Origin: JANYHF01 sp031367715
Lineage (GTDB): Bacteria; Pseudomonadota; Alphaproteobacteria; Rhizobiales; Hyphomicrobiaceae
NCBI GenBank assembly: GCA_031367715.1
Contig: JANLQJ010000034.1
Span: 1-64,000 of the forward strand
Direction of reading: 5' to 3'
Length of the DNA stretch: 64,000 nucleotides
Shown: piece by piece, positions 43,920 through 52,973 of the stretch
Layout: each line of letters opens with the position of its first letter
How positions within the stretch are numbered: position 1 is the first letter of the stretch
Notes under the pieces: generated by a model
Told to the model about the DNA's origin: nothing
What the model saw: the letters and a program-made list of their open reading frames with translations, nothing else
Databases searched by the model: none
Program-made: the position numbers and the translations under genes

Positions 43920-44708
43920 ATGCCTACCCGGATACTCATTTCCTGCACCATCATCGCCCGGGACGAGGCAGATCGTATCGAGCGCTGCATCATGGCGGTG
44001 CGCGGCATCGCAGACGAGATTGTCGTCATCGATAGTGGCTCGACCGACGATACGGTCGCGATTGCCGAACGGCTGGGGGCCCGCGTCGTGTTCCGCGCCT
44101 GGACCGGCTATGGCCAGCAGAAGCGTTTTGCCGAGGACACGGCCAAGCACGACTGGGTGCTCAATCTCGATGCCGATGAATTCATTAGCGCCGAGTTGGC
44201 GGCTGAAATCTCAAGTCTGATGGCCAGCGAGCCGCCCCTCAAGGCCTACCATTTCAAGCAGGTCACGGTTTATCCCGGATGGTCGAAGCCGCGGTTGTGG
44301 GCTGACTACAAGAACCAGGTCCGACTCTATGACCGGCGCGTGGTGCGCTTTCACGACAGCCTCACCCACGATACCGTCGACATGAAGGATCTGCCGGCCG
44401 GGCAACTCACAGGTGAGGCGATGCATTTTTCCTGGCGCTCGCTCGATCACGTCGCGCGCAAGCTGGAAGGCTATACCGATCTGCAGGCCCTTGAGATCAA
44501 GAAGGCGCGCTGGAAGCTGCTGTTGCGCCAGCCGATCGAATATCCCTACCTGTTCTTTCGATTCTACCTGCTGCGGCGGCATTTCACCGGCGGCCTTTAT
44601 GGCGTGAAAGTCGCGCACACCTTTGCCGCCGGCCGTGCCAAGCGCATTAGCAAGTTCCTGGCGCATCAGGCCGCCAGCAAAGGCCAGGCCGCCACCAAAG
44701 GATTGTGA
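43920..44708 (+). CDS. family 2 glycosyltransferase (WaaE/KdtX-like)
   Basis: The 262-residue enzyme has a GT-A fold: ISCTIIARDEADRIERCI, DEIVVIDSGSTDDTV, a metal-binding LNLDADEF, and a C-terminal part with VRLYDRRVVRFHDSLTHDTV and membrane-associated aromatic residues. It resembles WaaE/KdtX beta-glucosyltransferases that decorate the lipopolysaccharide inner core. It is tightly spaced after the aminotransferase gene (4 bases) and before the PMH-like gene (2 bases), so the three form an operon, most likely for an envelope glycan. Confidence 0.87.
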   Translation: MPTRILISCTIIARDEADRIERCIMAVRGIADEIVVIDSGSTDDTVAIAERLGARVVFRAWTGYGQQKRFAEDTAKHDWVLNLDADEFISAELAAEISSLMASEPPLKAYHFKQVTVYPGWSKPRLWADYKNQVRLYDRRVVRFHDSLTHDTVDMKDLPAGQLTGEAMHFSWRSLDHVARKLEGYTDLQALEIKKARWKLLLRQPIEYPYLFFRFYLLRRHFTGGLYGVKVAHTFAAGRAKRISKFLAHQAASKGQAATKGL

Positions 44709-44710
44709 CC

Positions 44711-46273
44711 ATGCCGCGCAAGGTCCTGCTCATCACCGGCGATCAATGGCGTGGCGATGCGCTCTCCGTCCTGGGCCACCCGGCCGCGCTGACGCCGCAT
44801 CTGGACCGGCTGGCTCGCGAGGGCACCACCTTCACCCGCCACTACACTGTCGCAACCCCTTGCGGCCCTGCGCGCACTAGCCTTTTGACCGGCCTGTATC
44901 CGTTCCTGCATCGCTCGATCCGCAATGGCGCGCCGCTTGACCGGCGGCACACCAACCTGGCGCTGGAAGTTCGCAAAGCCGGCTACGATCCGGTGCTGTT
45001 CGGTTATACCGACAGTTCCGCCGATCCTGCCAGCATGGCGCCCGAGGATCCTCGCCTGAAGAGTTACGAGGGCGTACTGCCGGGTTTCCGGCTGGAAGCC
45101 AGCCTTAACGAGGCGTGCCTGACCGGCTGGATTTCGGAGCTGGCGCGCAAGGGCTATGACATCCCCGAGCGGCTGCTTGACGTCTACACACATCCGGGTA
45201 CGGCGAAGGTGCTGCAGCGCTTTGACCGCGGCCCGGCGCTGTATCAGGCCGAAGACAGCGACACGGCCTATATCGCCGACAAGCTGCTCGATTACCTCCG
45301 CCTACGCCGCAAGGAGGATTGGTTCATTCATGCAGTGTTCCTACGCCCACATCCGCCGCTGATCGCGCCGGCGCCGTATCACGCCAGTGTCGAGACCGCC
45401 AAAGTGCCGGCTCCGGTTCGCCACGCCGACAAGAGCCACGAGCGGGCAGTGCATCCGTTCCTGGACGCCTGGCTGAGCCAACAGGCCGACCCGGCTTATT
45501 TCGAGAGCCAAGTGGATGTGCAGGCCTTGCCCGACGCCGATCATGCCGAGATGCGGGCGGTCTATTACGGCCTGGTCGCCGAGGTCGATGCGCAGCTTGG
45601 CCGCATCTTTGCGCATCTGGAACAGTCTGGCGAACTGGAAGAGACACTGATCGTCTTTACCGCCGACCATGGCGAGATGCTGGGCGACCATTGGTGCTGG
45701 GGCAAGGGCGGCTGGTTCGAGGCTTCGAACCACATTCCCCTGATCATCCGCGATCCCAAAGCCAAGCGTAGTTCTCGAGGCCGCAGGGTAGAGGCGTTCA
45801 CCGAGAGCGTCGATATCCTGCCGACCATCCTGGAATGGCTCGGCCAAACGGTACCGGACGAGGCCAATGGCCTGTCGCTACTGCCCTGGCTCAGCAACCA
45901 GCCGCCGGCCGCCTGGCGCGATGCGGTGTTCTGGGAGTTCGACTTCCGCACCCCGCACACGCAGCGGGCCGAGACCCATTTCGGCCTCACCAGCGATCAG
46001 TGCACCATGAACATCCTGCGCGACGCGGAGTATAAATACGTCCACTTCACTGCCCAGCCGCCGCTGCTCTATGACCTCAAACGCGATCCGGGCGAACTCA
46101 CGAACATCGCCGGCGATCCGGCCAAGGCGCCCGTAATCGCAGAGTATGCCCAGCGGCTGCTCAGCCACCGCATGCTGCATGCCGAGCGATCGCTGGCAAA
46201 TGCCATGCTGACCCCGCAAGGCGTCGTCCGCCACCATGGCGCACGCGGCCTGTTGCCCACAGCTGGCCACTAA
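44711..46273 (+). CDS. phosphonate monoester hydrolase-like sulfatase-superfamily enzyme
   Basis: The 520-residue enzyme has the sulfatase motif C-x-P-x-R at Cys51 (ATPCGPARTSLLTGLYP), normally converted to formylglycine, with metal ligands in TGDQWRGD and TADHGEMLGDH. The stretch HRSIRNGAPLDRRHTNLALEVRKAGYDPVLFGYTDSSADP closely follows rhizobial phosphonate monoester hydrolase (PMH), a promiscuous phosphodiesterase and phosphonate/sulfate esterase. ATG 44711 has AAAGGA 8 bases upstream; GTG 44705 lacks one. Its stop codon TAA is the first three bases of the palindromic element at 46271, so the natural C terminus may have been cut. Confidence 0.85.
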   Translation: MPRKVLLITGDQWRGDALSVLGHPAALTPHLDRLAREGTTFTRHYTVATPCGPARTSLLTGLYPFLHRSIRNGAPLDRRHTNLALEVRKAGYDPVLFGYTDSSADPASMAPEDPRLKSYEGVLPGFRLEASLNEACLTGWISELARKGYDIPERLLDVYTHPGTAKVLQRFDRGPALYQAEDSDTAYIADKLLDYLRLRRKEDWFIHAVFLRPHPPLIAPAPYHASVETAKVPAPVRHADKSHERAVHPFLDAWLSQQADPAYFESQVDVQALPDADHAEMRAVYYGLVAEVDAQLGRIFAHLEQSGELEETLIVFTADHGEMLGDHWCWGKGGWFEASNHIPLIIRDPKAKRSSRGRRVEAFTESVDILPTILEWLGQTVPDEANGLSLLPWLSNQPPAAWRDAVFWEFDFRTPHTQRAETHFGLTSDQCTMNILRDAEYKYVHFTAQPPLLYDLKRDPGELTNIAGDPAKAPVIAEYAQRLLSHRMLHAERSLANAMLTPQGVVRHHGARGLLPTAGH

Positions 46274-46656
46274 TACCAGCCCTCCTAAGGTTTGACCGCT
46301 CAATATGCTTCAAACTTGGATTTGGTTTTCATCGTCGATCAAGGCGTAGTGTTCTGACTCATTCAAATGGTTTCCGATTTTTCGTCATCCCGGCGAAGGC
46401 CGGGATCTGTCCAACCATCGGGACCTGCAGCAGTTGGCAATTCGGAAACAGTGCTTTGAAACAGAGGCTTACCGCGTATGCAGCGCGTACGTCCTGAGTG
46501 CCTCGCATCGACTTGGACGGGTCCCGGCCTTCGCCGGGATGACGAAAAATTGGAAACCATTTGAATGAGTCAGAACACTACGCCTTGATCGACGATGAAA
46601 ACCAATTCCAAGTTTGAAGCATATTGAGCGGTCAAACCTTGGGAGGGCTGGTATTA
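46271..46656. mobile_element. 386-bp palindromic MITE-like element
   Basis: The ends are TAATACCAGCCC and GGGCTGGTATTA. The arms (46271-46414 and 46513-46656) are inverted copies of each other with only a few mismatches over about 144 bases; about 98 bases separate them. Each arm includes the widespread CCGGCGAAGGCCGGG palindrome. No transposase gene is inside. If the TA at each end is a target duplication, an IS630/mariner-type origin is possible. Both flanking frames end at the TAA of an element end. A partial copy lies at 17282. Confidence 0.85.
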
Positions 46657-47083
46657 CTCCTGTTGCAGACTCTGGGCGGCAAGGCGGGCGCCGGTCGCCG
46701 GTTCCGCATAGCCGAACATCAGTTTCAGCGCCGCCGCCATCGTCGGGCGCCGCAACGGTACCACCAACAACGGCTTCTACTGCATGCCGGAGTTCCCGAT
46801 TCCGGACTTCGCCACCCTCTTGGCGCTGGTTTACATAACCTACCGGAGCGTCCTCGACGAAGTCTTCGGCCGCCCCAGCCTGATGGCAACCGGCCTCATG
46901 TTGCTCGCCGCCGCTGCCTACCATGCAGTCTTCCTGTCGCGCCAGAAGGACTGGAAGTTCCTCGGGCCGGACGAACTCGCGTCATGCGAGCAGCCAACGT
47001 TTGAAATCGCGTTGGTCATCCAGCGCATCCTTCCGGCACACTCCTTGCTTTGCTCCCTTTGCAACTCATGGGGAGGCGGCGGA
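46657..47083. other. gene-poor stretch after the palindromic element
   Basis: No supported intact gene. The acetyltransferase frame is open from 46784, but that part has no start context and the real start is 47084. On the minus strand a short tail (MAAALKLMFGYAEPATGARLAAQSLQQE, 46654-46740) ends in TAA at the element border, looking like the 3' remnant of a lost gene that I cannot name. Confidence 0.4.
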
Positions 47084-48340
47084 ATGAGCACGGCTGGGGC
47101 AATAGCCCTTGGACACGAGACAATCGAGACCGTGCTGAGCCGCACCCGCGAGCAAGCGCGCGCGGCCGCTAGCGTCGACTGGCAGCTGATTTCCTCGCGC
47201 GCCGAATTCGAGCGCCTGGAGCCCGAATGGAACGCGCTGCACGCCCGCGTCAGCGGCGCCTCCAAGGTCTTTCTCAATTTCAATTGGAATTGGCACTGGG
47301 CTAACCATTATCTCAGCGACCAGACCTGCCAACTAGCGATCGTCGTCGGCCGCAGGCATGGCGTCTTGGTCAGCATCTGGCCACTGGTCTCGCAGCGCCT
47401 GGCTGGACTGCGTATGGTTACCTTCATGGGCATGCCGGTCAGCCAATACGGCGACTTGCTGGTCGATCGCACCGACCCGCAACATGAAACCATGCTGCGC
47501 CAGGGCTGGACCTTTGTGCGCACCAGCCTCAAGGCCGATCTGGTGCTGCTGCGCAAGGTGCGCGAGGACAGCGCCGTCGCCGCCCTGATGCGCCAACTTG
47601 GCGTCTCGGGGGACAATCAGCAAAGCGCGCCATACATCGATCTAAGGGGCGTGACCAGCTACCAGAGCTTCGAGGAGACGTACAACGGCCGCGATCGCAG
47701 GAACCGCCGTCGTCGGCGCCGGCGCTTGGAGGAAATTGGCACTGTCGCGGGGCGCCGCTTGAGCGAGCCGGAGGTCCGGCAAGAGGGCATAGAACTCGCG
47801 ATGCTTCGCAAACGCGAGTGGCTGACCACCCAAGGGCGTGTCTCGACCGCCGTGGCCGACCCAAGGTTCGAAGCCTTTTTCCGCGATGCCGTCACCAGCA
47901 CCCAGCGGCCTTGCGCTTGCGATATCAGCGAGTTGACTATCGACGGACATCCAGTCGCCACCAAGATTACCGTCAACGATGGCAACTATTGCGGTCTTCA
48001 CTTCAGTTCCTATGACCAGGCGATGGACAAATTCAGCCCTGGTGCTTTGGTCCTGGAGTACACCATTGCCGGTGCCATCGAGCAGGGCAGCAGCACGTTC
48101 GATTTCATGGCCCCGGCTGCTCCTTACAAGTTGGAATGGACCGACAAACAGGTCAGCATCGCCGATTATGCGGTGCCGATCGGATTGCTGGGAACGCTCT
48201 ATCAGTCGGTCTATCTGCGTCAGCTCCGCCCCCACCTGCAGCGCCTCGCCAAGGAGGGCCCGGCCCCGGTACGGCGCCTGATCGGCGGCGCGCTCAAGCT
48301 GCTCAACCGCCATTCCGCCGCTCCGGTTGGGGTGGAGTGA
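47084..48340 (+). CDS. BioF2-like GNAT-fold acetyltransferase
   Basis: The 418-residue protein belongs to the acetyltransferases of the BioF2/FemAB-like group often encoded with polysaccharide genes. Visible blocks are WQLISSRAEFERLEPEWNALHARV, FLNFNWNWHWANHYLSD, LVSIWPLVSQRLAGLRMVTFMG, an Arg-rich segment YNGRDRRNRRRRRRRLEEIG and GLHFSSYDQAMDKFSPGALVLEYTI. It probably acylates an amino-sugar or similar envelope precursor. The ATG at 47084 has GGGAGG 8 bases upstream. Confidence 0.82.
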   Translation: MSTAGAIALGHETIETVLSRTREQARAAASVDWQLISSRAEFERLEPEWNALHARVSGASKVFLNFNWNWHWANHYLSDQTCQLAIVVGRRHGVLVSIWPLVSQRLAGLRMVTFMGMPVSQYGDLLVDRTDPQHETMLRQGWTFVRTSLKADLVLLRKVREDSAVAALMRQLGVSGDNQQSAPYIDLRGVTSYQSFEETYNGRDRRNRRRRRRRLEEIGTVAGRRLSEPEVRQEGIELAMLRKREWLTTQGRVSTAVADPRFEAFFRDAVTSTQRPCACDISELTIDGHPVATKITVNDGNYCGLHFSSYDQAMDKFSPGALVLEYTIAGAIEQGSSTFDFMAPAAPYKLEWTDKQVSIADYAVPIGLLGTLYQSVYLRQLRPHLQRLAKEGPAPVRRLIGGALKLLNRHSAAPVGVE

Positions 48341-48486
48341 TTGAGGTTGAGTGCGGGCCTCCTTGAGTTCCCGTGTCTGCGGTGCACCGCCAAAGCATTG
48401 CGCTTAGACGACAACTCGCGCGCGCATTTCCTGACCGCGCTGCGCGCGCCCTTCGCCCCGTCAAAACCCAGAGAAGGCCAGCATAA

Positions 48487-50394
48487 CTACTTTTGCAGCC
48501 GCACCCCAAACTTCACCTGGTCGTCGGCGTAGCCGCGGGCGGGATCGCTGGAGGCGAGGTTGGTGCGTTGATAGTCACCGGTCAGGGCCCAGTTTCGGTT
48601 GAGGTCGTATTCCAGGCCGAGATGACTGCTCCACTCGGTCTCCTCAAGCGCCAAACCCGCATAGCTGCGGCGCGTTTCGCTGAAACCGGCGATCAGCGCC
48701 AGCCAGCGGCGGAACTCGTGCCGCAGGTCGACGCTGGCCTTGCTGGTGCGCACGGCGGTCGCTCCGCTGAGATCGGTCAGGCTGAAATCGGTCGACGCCG
48801 CAAAGGTCAGCGTGGTCAGCGCCGAGGGTAGCCAGATGACGTTGGCGTCGCCGACAAAACCGGTGGCATCGGGCAACGCCCCATTGGCGGAGGTGACACG
48901 CGCCGCGCCGACTGTAGCGGCCGCACTCAGGATGGCCGACTGATCGGTCTCGATACCAAGCCTCAATTCGTTGCCGACGCTGTCGGTGCCACTGAGATTG
49001 CCGAACACGCGATCGAACCGCTTGGCGGTGCCGAACACGGTCAACCGGGGACTGAGTTCGTAGCCAGCGCGGATATCGATCGTGTCATCGCGATAGCTCT
49101 CGCCGCCAGTGCCGGCATCGCCCTGCAGCGTATCGGCAAGCGTGCCATGCAGCCGCAGCGATACCCGATTGATACGCTGGTTGAGAGCCAACCCAACCAT
49201 TTCGGTCCGCGTGCTGGGGCGCAAGACAGCCCCGTTCGGCAGCACCGGATTGCTGCGCGCCAGCTGGCCGAAGTCATAACCAACCTCGCCTTCCAGGCTG
49301 GTGCGATCGGTGATATCAAGCCGCCCGCGCAGATTGGCATTGAGCTGACGATCGTCCTCGGATTTGATCCGGGCGTGCGAACTGGTCAGCCCACGCACGT
49401 CCAACGACACGAAATGGCGCGACCATTGCGATTCGAGCGCGAATCCCGGCCGCAGCACCAGCGCGCCATCGGCCTGACCGTGATCGTGTGACTGCAGCAC
49501 ATTGCTGGAATAGACTGTTTCGGCCGTGATGCTGGGCTTGAGCACGAAGCTGCCGAAACGATAGCCAACCGGCGCATAGGGGTTATCGTCCAGTTCGGTG
49601 ATCTGGCCACGCAACGAAGGCTCGCGCGAGACGCCATCGTCGCCCGCGACCGCAGCATCGGCATCGCTGGCGCCTTGGTCGTTGGCAAGCTCACGGATCT
49701 TGACGACGGTTGCGTGATGGCTCTTGCGGCGGCGCGGCGGGCTGTTGTCTTCGGCGACCTGACGCGGTCGACCGGCAACAGCACGGGCGTCGGGTTGGCT
49801 GACCGGTGGCGGTGTCATGCGGCGCGTGACCACGGGTGCGGCCGCGTCTGGGGTAGCCGCGGCGGGCGCGACGACCGGAACTGATGGCACAGGCACATCC
49901 TTGGCCACGGGATCGGTGGCGCCGCCGGATGGCTGCACCAGCTTGCCATCGGCCGACAGGTCGCCATCGGCGGGTGGCGGCGTCTCGCTAGAGGGCGATT
50001 GCTCCTTAAGCAGACCATCCGTGGTCGCAGATGGCGGAGCGGGCTCGGCCAGCGAGCCATCCTGAGCAGGCCCTGCCGGGATCGGGTCGCCCTCGATCGG
50101 AATCAGGCCCGGGGCGGTGGTTGGCGCAGGGACCGTCGCATTCGGTGTTGCGGGAGAGCTGGCTGCAGGTGCCGCCGGCTCGATCGGTGTCAGCGCTGGC
50201 ACGGCGTCCTCGCCGGACTTGCCCGCGCGCAGCTCTTTGAGGATCTGCTCGGTGACCGGCGAGCCCTGGTTGACGGCTCCGGCGTCCGGGCTGGCCTGCT
50301 GCCCGTAAGCGGCAGAACACAATAGCAGCGGCAGCGAAATGGCTAACGCGGCACCACTGACAACGGCATGTTGAGCAACCAAACGAATGCGCAC
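48487..50394 (-). CDS. outer membrane beta-barrel protein (BBP2-like) with long disordered N terminus
   Basis: The 635-residue precursor has a signal peptide (ISLPLLLCSAAYGQQ) and about 215 residues rich in Pro, Ala, Ser and Thr, then a beta-barrel of about 390 residues starting near YAPVGYRFGSFVLKPSITAETVYSSNVLQS. It has alternating strands such as RLTVFGTAKRFDRVF and ALTGDYQRTNL and ends in VKFGVRLQK, whose penultimate aromatic pattern is weak. It matches putative outer-membrane beta-barrels found in exopolysaccharide loci. GTG at 50394 is preferred to TTG at 50466 because it begins the signal peptide and follows AGAGGG. Confidence 0.8.
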   Translation of the reverse strand: MRIRLVAQHAVVSGAALAISLPLLLCSAAYGQQASPDAGAVNQGSPVTEQILKELRAGKSGEDAVPALTPIEPAAPAASSPATPNATVPAPTTAPGLIPIEGDPIPAGPAQDGSLAEPAPPSATTDGLLKEQSPSSETPPPADGDLSADGKLVQPSGGATDPVAKDVPVPSVPVVAPAAATPDAAAPVVTRRMTPPPVSQPDARAVAGRPRQVAEDNSPPRRRKSHHATVVKIRELANDQGASDADAAVAGDDGVSREPSLRGQITELDDNPYAPVGYRFGSFVLKPSITAETVYSSNVLQSHDHGQADGALVLRPGFALESQWSRHFVSLDVRGLTSSHARIKSEDDRQLNANLRGRLDITDRTSLEGEVGYDFGQLARSNPVLPNGAVLRPSTRTEMVGLALNQRINRVSLRLHGTLADTLQGDAGTGGESYRDDTIDIRAGYELSPRLTVFGTAKRFDRVFGNLSGTDSVGNELRLGIETDQSAILSAAATVGAARVTSANGALPDATGFVGDANVIWLPSALTTLTFAASTDFSLTDLSGATAVRTSKASVDLRHEFRRWLALIAGFSETRRSYAGLALEETEWSSHLGLEYDLNRNWALTGDYQRTNLASSDPARGYADDQVKFGVRLQK

Positions 50395-50656
50395 GGCACT
50401 GAACCCTCTGGGCAGGCGACATCGGGAACGCGGATACGCAAGATCGACCGTGACCTTAGCGGCCAAGGGTTAAGGGCCCGTTGCGCATCGTCCACAATCG
50501 AGACCGGGCCGCTGGTTGCCGGTGCTGGACTTTGCCGGCCGCTCCGCTCACAACTGGGCATGACTGGCGCCGACCGCAGGCAACTGGCGCTAACCGCATA
50601 TGACCGTTTGCGACCGTTGCCGGACACAAAAATCGACCCGATTGGAGCGTGTTGAC

Positions 50657-51673
50657 ATGGCTGGCAGCACACGCAGCAAGCGACCCGCACCCGACAAGGT
50701 GACGCAGGGCGACAAGGCACTGGCGTCGGCGCTGCGCACGGTTGCTCTGGAGGCCGACGGCCTCAAAGCGCTGGAAGCCATGCTGCGCACTTCGATGGCC
50801 GAAGTGTTCGCCCGCGCCACCACCCTGATGGCGGGCGCTCAAGGGCGGATTATCGTCACCGGCATCGGCAAAAGTGGCCATGTCGGGCGGAAAATCGCTT
50901 CCACCCTGGCCTCCACCGGTACCCCCGCCACCTTCGTCCATCCCACCGAAGCCAGTCATGGCGATCTCGGCATGGTGACCGCCAAGGAGGTCATCTTGGC
51001 GTTGTCGTGGTCCGGCGAGACGGCGGAGTTGGGCAGTATCATCACCTATTCGCGGCGTTTCGCGGTCCCGCTGATCGCGGTGACGTCGCGGGCGGAGTCG
51101 TCCTTGGCCAAGGCCTCCGAGGTTGTCCTGCTGCTGCCTCGCGCGGCGGAAGCCTGCCCGCATGGTCTCGCCCCCACCACGTCCACCACGATGCAACTGG
51201 TGCTGGGCGACTGCCTCGCCATCGCGCTGCTGGAAGGCAAGGGATTTTCCGCCAGCGATTTTAAAGAGTTTCATCCCGGCGGCCAACTCGGAGCCAGTCT
51301 CCGCCATGTCGGCGACATCATGCACAAGGGCGCCAGCCTGCCGGTGGTGCGCGAGGGCACGCTGATGAGCGAAGCGCTGGTCACGATGAGCGAGAAGAGT
51401 TTCGGCTGTCTAGGCGTGGTGGATGCGCGCGGGCGCCTTGCGGGGATCATCACGGACGGCGACTTGCGGCGCAAAATGGGATCCGATCTACTCGGCATGC
51501 GCTGCGCGGAGATCATGACGGCGCGTCCCAAGACGATAGCTCCGTCCGCGCTGGCTTCAGCCGCGCTGGAAATGCTGAACGCGGCCAAAATCACGTCACT
51601 GTTCGTGGTCGAAGCGGGCAAGCCGGTCGGCATCGTGCATGTGCATGATCTATTGCGGGTGGGGGTGGTGTGA
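50657..51673 (+). CDS. kdsD: arabinose-5-phosphate isomerase (KdsD/KpsF family)
   Basis: The 338-residue enzyme has an N-terminal SIS domain (about 45-185: RIIVTGIGKSGHVGRKIASTLASTGTPATFVHPTEASHGDLGM and LSWSGETAEL) and two C-terminal CBS domains (about 215-335). It converts ribulose-5-phosphate to arabinose-5-phosphate, the first step of Kdo synthesis; KdsA, encoded at 4817, uses the product. GGAGCG stands before the ATG at 50657. It is divergent from the outer-membrane barrel gene and convergent with the cytochrome c' gene. Confidence 0.93.
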   Translation: MAGSTRSKRPAPDKVTQGDKALASALRTVALEADGLKALEAMLRTSMAEVFARATTLMAGAQGRIIVTGIGKSGHVGRKIASTLASTGTPATFVHPTEASHGDLGMVTAKEVILALSWSGETAELGSIITYSRRFAVPLIAVTSRAESSLAKASEVVLLLPRAAEACPHGLAPTTSTTMQLVLGDCLAIALLEGKGFSASDFKEFHPGGQLGASLRHVGDIMHKGASLPVVREGTLMSEALVTMSEKSFGCLGVVDARGRLAGIITDGDLRRKMGSDLLGMRCAEIMTARPKTIAPSALASAALEMLNAAKITSLFVVEAGKPVGIVHVHDLLRVGVV

Positions 51674-51675
51674 AA

Positions 51676-51709
51676 TAGAAAACACCGGCACTTTTTCAGG
51701 CGCCGGTGC
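51676..51709 (-). terminator. terminator of the cytochrome c' gene
   Basis: On the minus strand a CACCGGC/GCCGGTG stem (51702-51708 with 51683-51689) is followed by TTTTCTATTTC, about 30 bases beyond the cytochrome stop. It lies between convergent genes and may serve both. Confidence 0.65.
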
Positions 51710-51738
51710 TGTAATCACGCTAGCGGGCTGGCGAAAGC

Positions 51739-52200
51739 CTACGCCTTCGGGCGGCGGAATTTTTCGTGGCAGCCCTTGCAGCCGTCGCCCAAACCGGGGA
51801 TGGCGGACTTGAACGAGGCTTCGTCGGCGGCGCCCTTGACGGCTTGCGCCGCGTTGTACCAAACTCCGCCAGCAGCCTCAAAACCCTTACGATCGGACCA
51901 GATCTCCGGCTTTGCCCAAGTCTCTAGGGTCTCGCCTTTTTCGGCGCCTGCGGCCCAGAACTTGTCCCAATCGGCGCAGGCGGCGTCTTCGGCAGCGAAC
52001 GCCGCAGCGACCGCGGCCTTATCGAACGGCTTCTCGCCCTTCATGATGGGCATGAATACGCCGAACGACGCGCCATGCGCCTTCATACAGCCCTGGCGGC
52101 CTTTGACGGCATCGTCGCCGGCGCCAGCGAACACAGACGTGGCCATGAGCCCAGCCCCAACAAGCGCCAGGCCGCCAAGTGCAAGAGAAGTCAACTTCAT
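51739..52200 (-). CDS. cytochrome c' family haem protein
   Basis: The 153-residue precursor has a signal peptide (cleavage after SVFA, about residue 24). The rest is a four-helix bundle with a single haem motif at the very C terminus, GCKGCHEKFRRPKA, the placement that defines cytochrome c'/c556. Such proteins bind NO or carry electrons in the periplasm. GGAGGACC lies before the ATG. A conserved-looking MKGEKPFDKAAVAAAF segment also fits the family. No respiratory gene is adjacent. Confidence 0.9.
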   Translation of the reverse strand: MKLTSLALGGLALVGAGLMATSVFAGAGDDAVKGRQGCMKAHGASFGVFMPIMKGEKPFDKAAVAAAFAAEDAACADWDKFWAAGAEKGETLETWAKPEIWSDRKGFEAAGGVWYNAAQAVKGAADEASFKSAIPGLGDGCKGCHEKFRRPKA

Positions 52201-52375
52201 TATTGGTCCTCCGAAGTGGTTTCGTCTTTTCACCCAAATTGCCTTGGCGACACCTGAGTTGCAGGAGTTTCGCCAATTTGGATGCAAATGCTAGCATCAC
52301 TGCCCTAGATTGGGAAGACTCCGTCTACGGTTGGCGCAACAGGAAATTTCAATGACGCATCCGGCATCACGGTAA

Positions 52376-52825
52376 CTACATCCGCTCCGTCACCACCACC
52401 GTCCCTTTGCTCCCGGTTACACGCACGCGGGCACCTTGCGCGGCATCCGGCCCCTCGGCGATCCAGACCGTGTCGCCGATCTTGACCTTGCCGCGGCCGC
52501 CGATGATCGGCTCGGCAACTTCAACGATTTGGCCAGCAAAGCGGTTGCCGGGCTTGTTCAGCGTCGAGCGGTCGCTCACCGAAACCCCATAGCGCAGCAC
52601 CATGCGGGCGAATACGGCAAGCGCCACCGAGAGGACAGCGAACAGGCCCAGTTGCTGCCCGGCATCCAGATGCACGAAGGCCAGCAGCACGCCAACCAGC
52701 GCGGCGGCGATCCCGAGCCAGAGCAGGAACGCGCCCGGAGCCAGGATCTCCAGCCCCAGTAGCACCCCGCCCACGACAAGCCAGACCCAGATCGCGTTGG
52801 CGCCATTCAGGATATCGAGCGACAT
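52376..52825 (-). CDS. NfeD family membrane protein
   Basis: The 149-residue protein has an N-terminal membrane region of two or three helices (about 8-75: VWLVVGGVLLGLEILAPGAFLLWLGIAAALVGVLLAF) and a C-terminal soluble OB-fold (about 90-149: GQIVEVAEPIIGGRGKVKIGDTVWIAEGPDAAQGARVRV). NfeD proteins work with SPFH/stomatin proteins encoded next to them. Here the SPFH gene lies directly upstream on the same strand, separated by a repeat. ATG 52825 has a GGAGA 6 bases upstream; ATG 52837 is an alternative. Confidence 0.88.
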   Translation of the reverse strand: MSLDILNGANAIWVWLVVGGVLLGLEILAPGAFLLWLGIAAALVGVLLAFVHLDAGQQLGLFAVLSVALAVFARMVLRYGVSVSDRSTLNKPGNRFAGQIVEVAEPIIGGRGKVKIGDTVWIAEGPDAAQGARVRVTGSKGTVVVTERM

Positions 52826-52871
52826 GACTGTCTCCATGAGCAAAAGCCTCGCCGGCCAATAGCGCCCCACC

Positions 52872-52966
52872 GTGTCATGGTCGGACTTGTTCCGACCACC
52901 CATTCATCAGCAGATACCGGAGTCTGTTGGACAATGGGTCGCCGGGACCTGCCCGAGGATGGCACT
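52872..52966. repeat. second copy of the REP-like palindromic repeat
   Basis: Sequence such as GTCGGACTTGTTCCGACCACCCATT and, inverted, AATGGGTCGCCGGGACCTGCCCGAGGATG resembles the element at 4619-4791 in order and orientation. The arms are less well matched than in the first copy. It lies in the gap between the NfeD and SPFH genes. Confidence 0.65.
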
Positions 52967-52973
52967 GTGGGCG

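Noticed and set aside
46784..47083. 100-residue N-terminal extension of the BioF2-like acetyltransferase
   Set aside because: The acetyltransferase family starts near 47084, where a strong ribosome site stands; the extension looks like debris next to the palindromic element.
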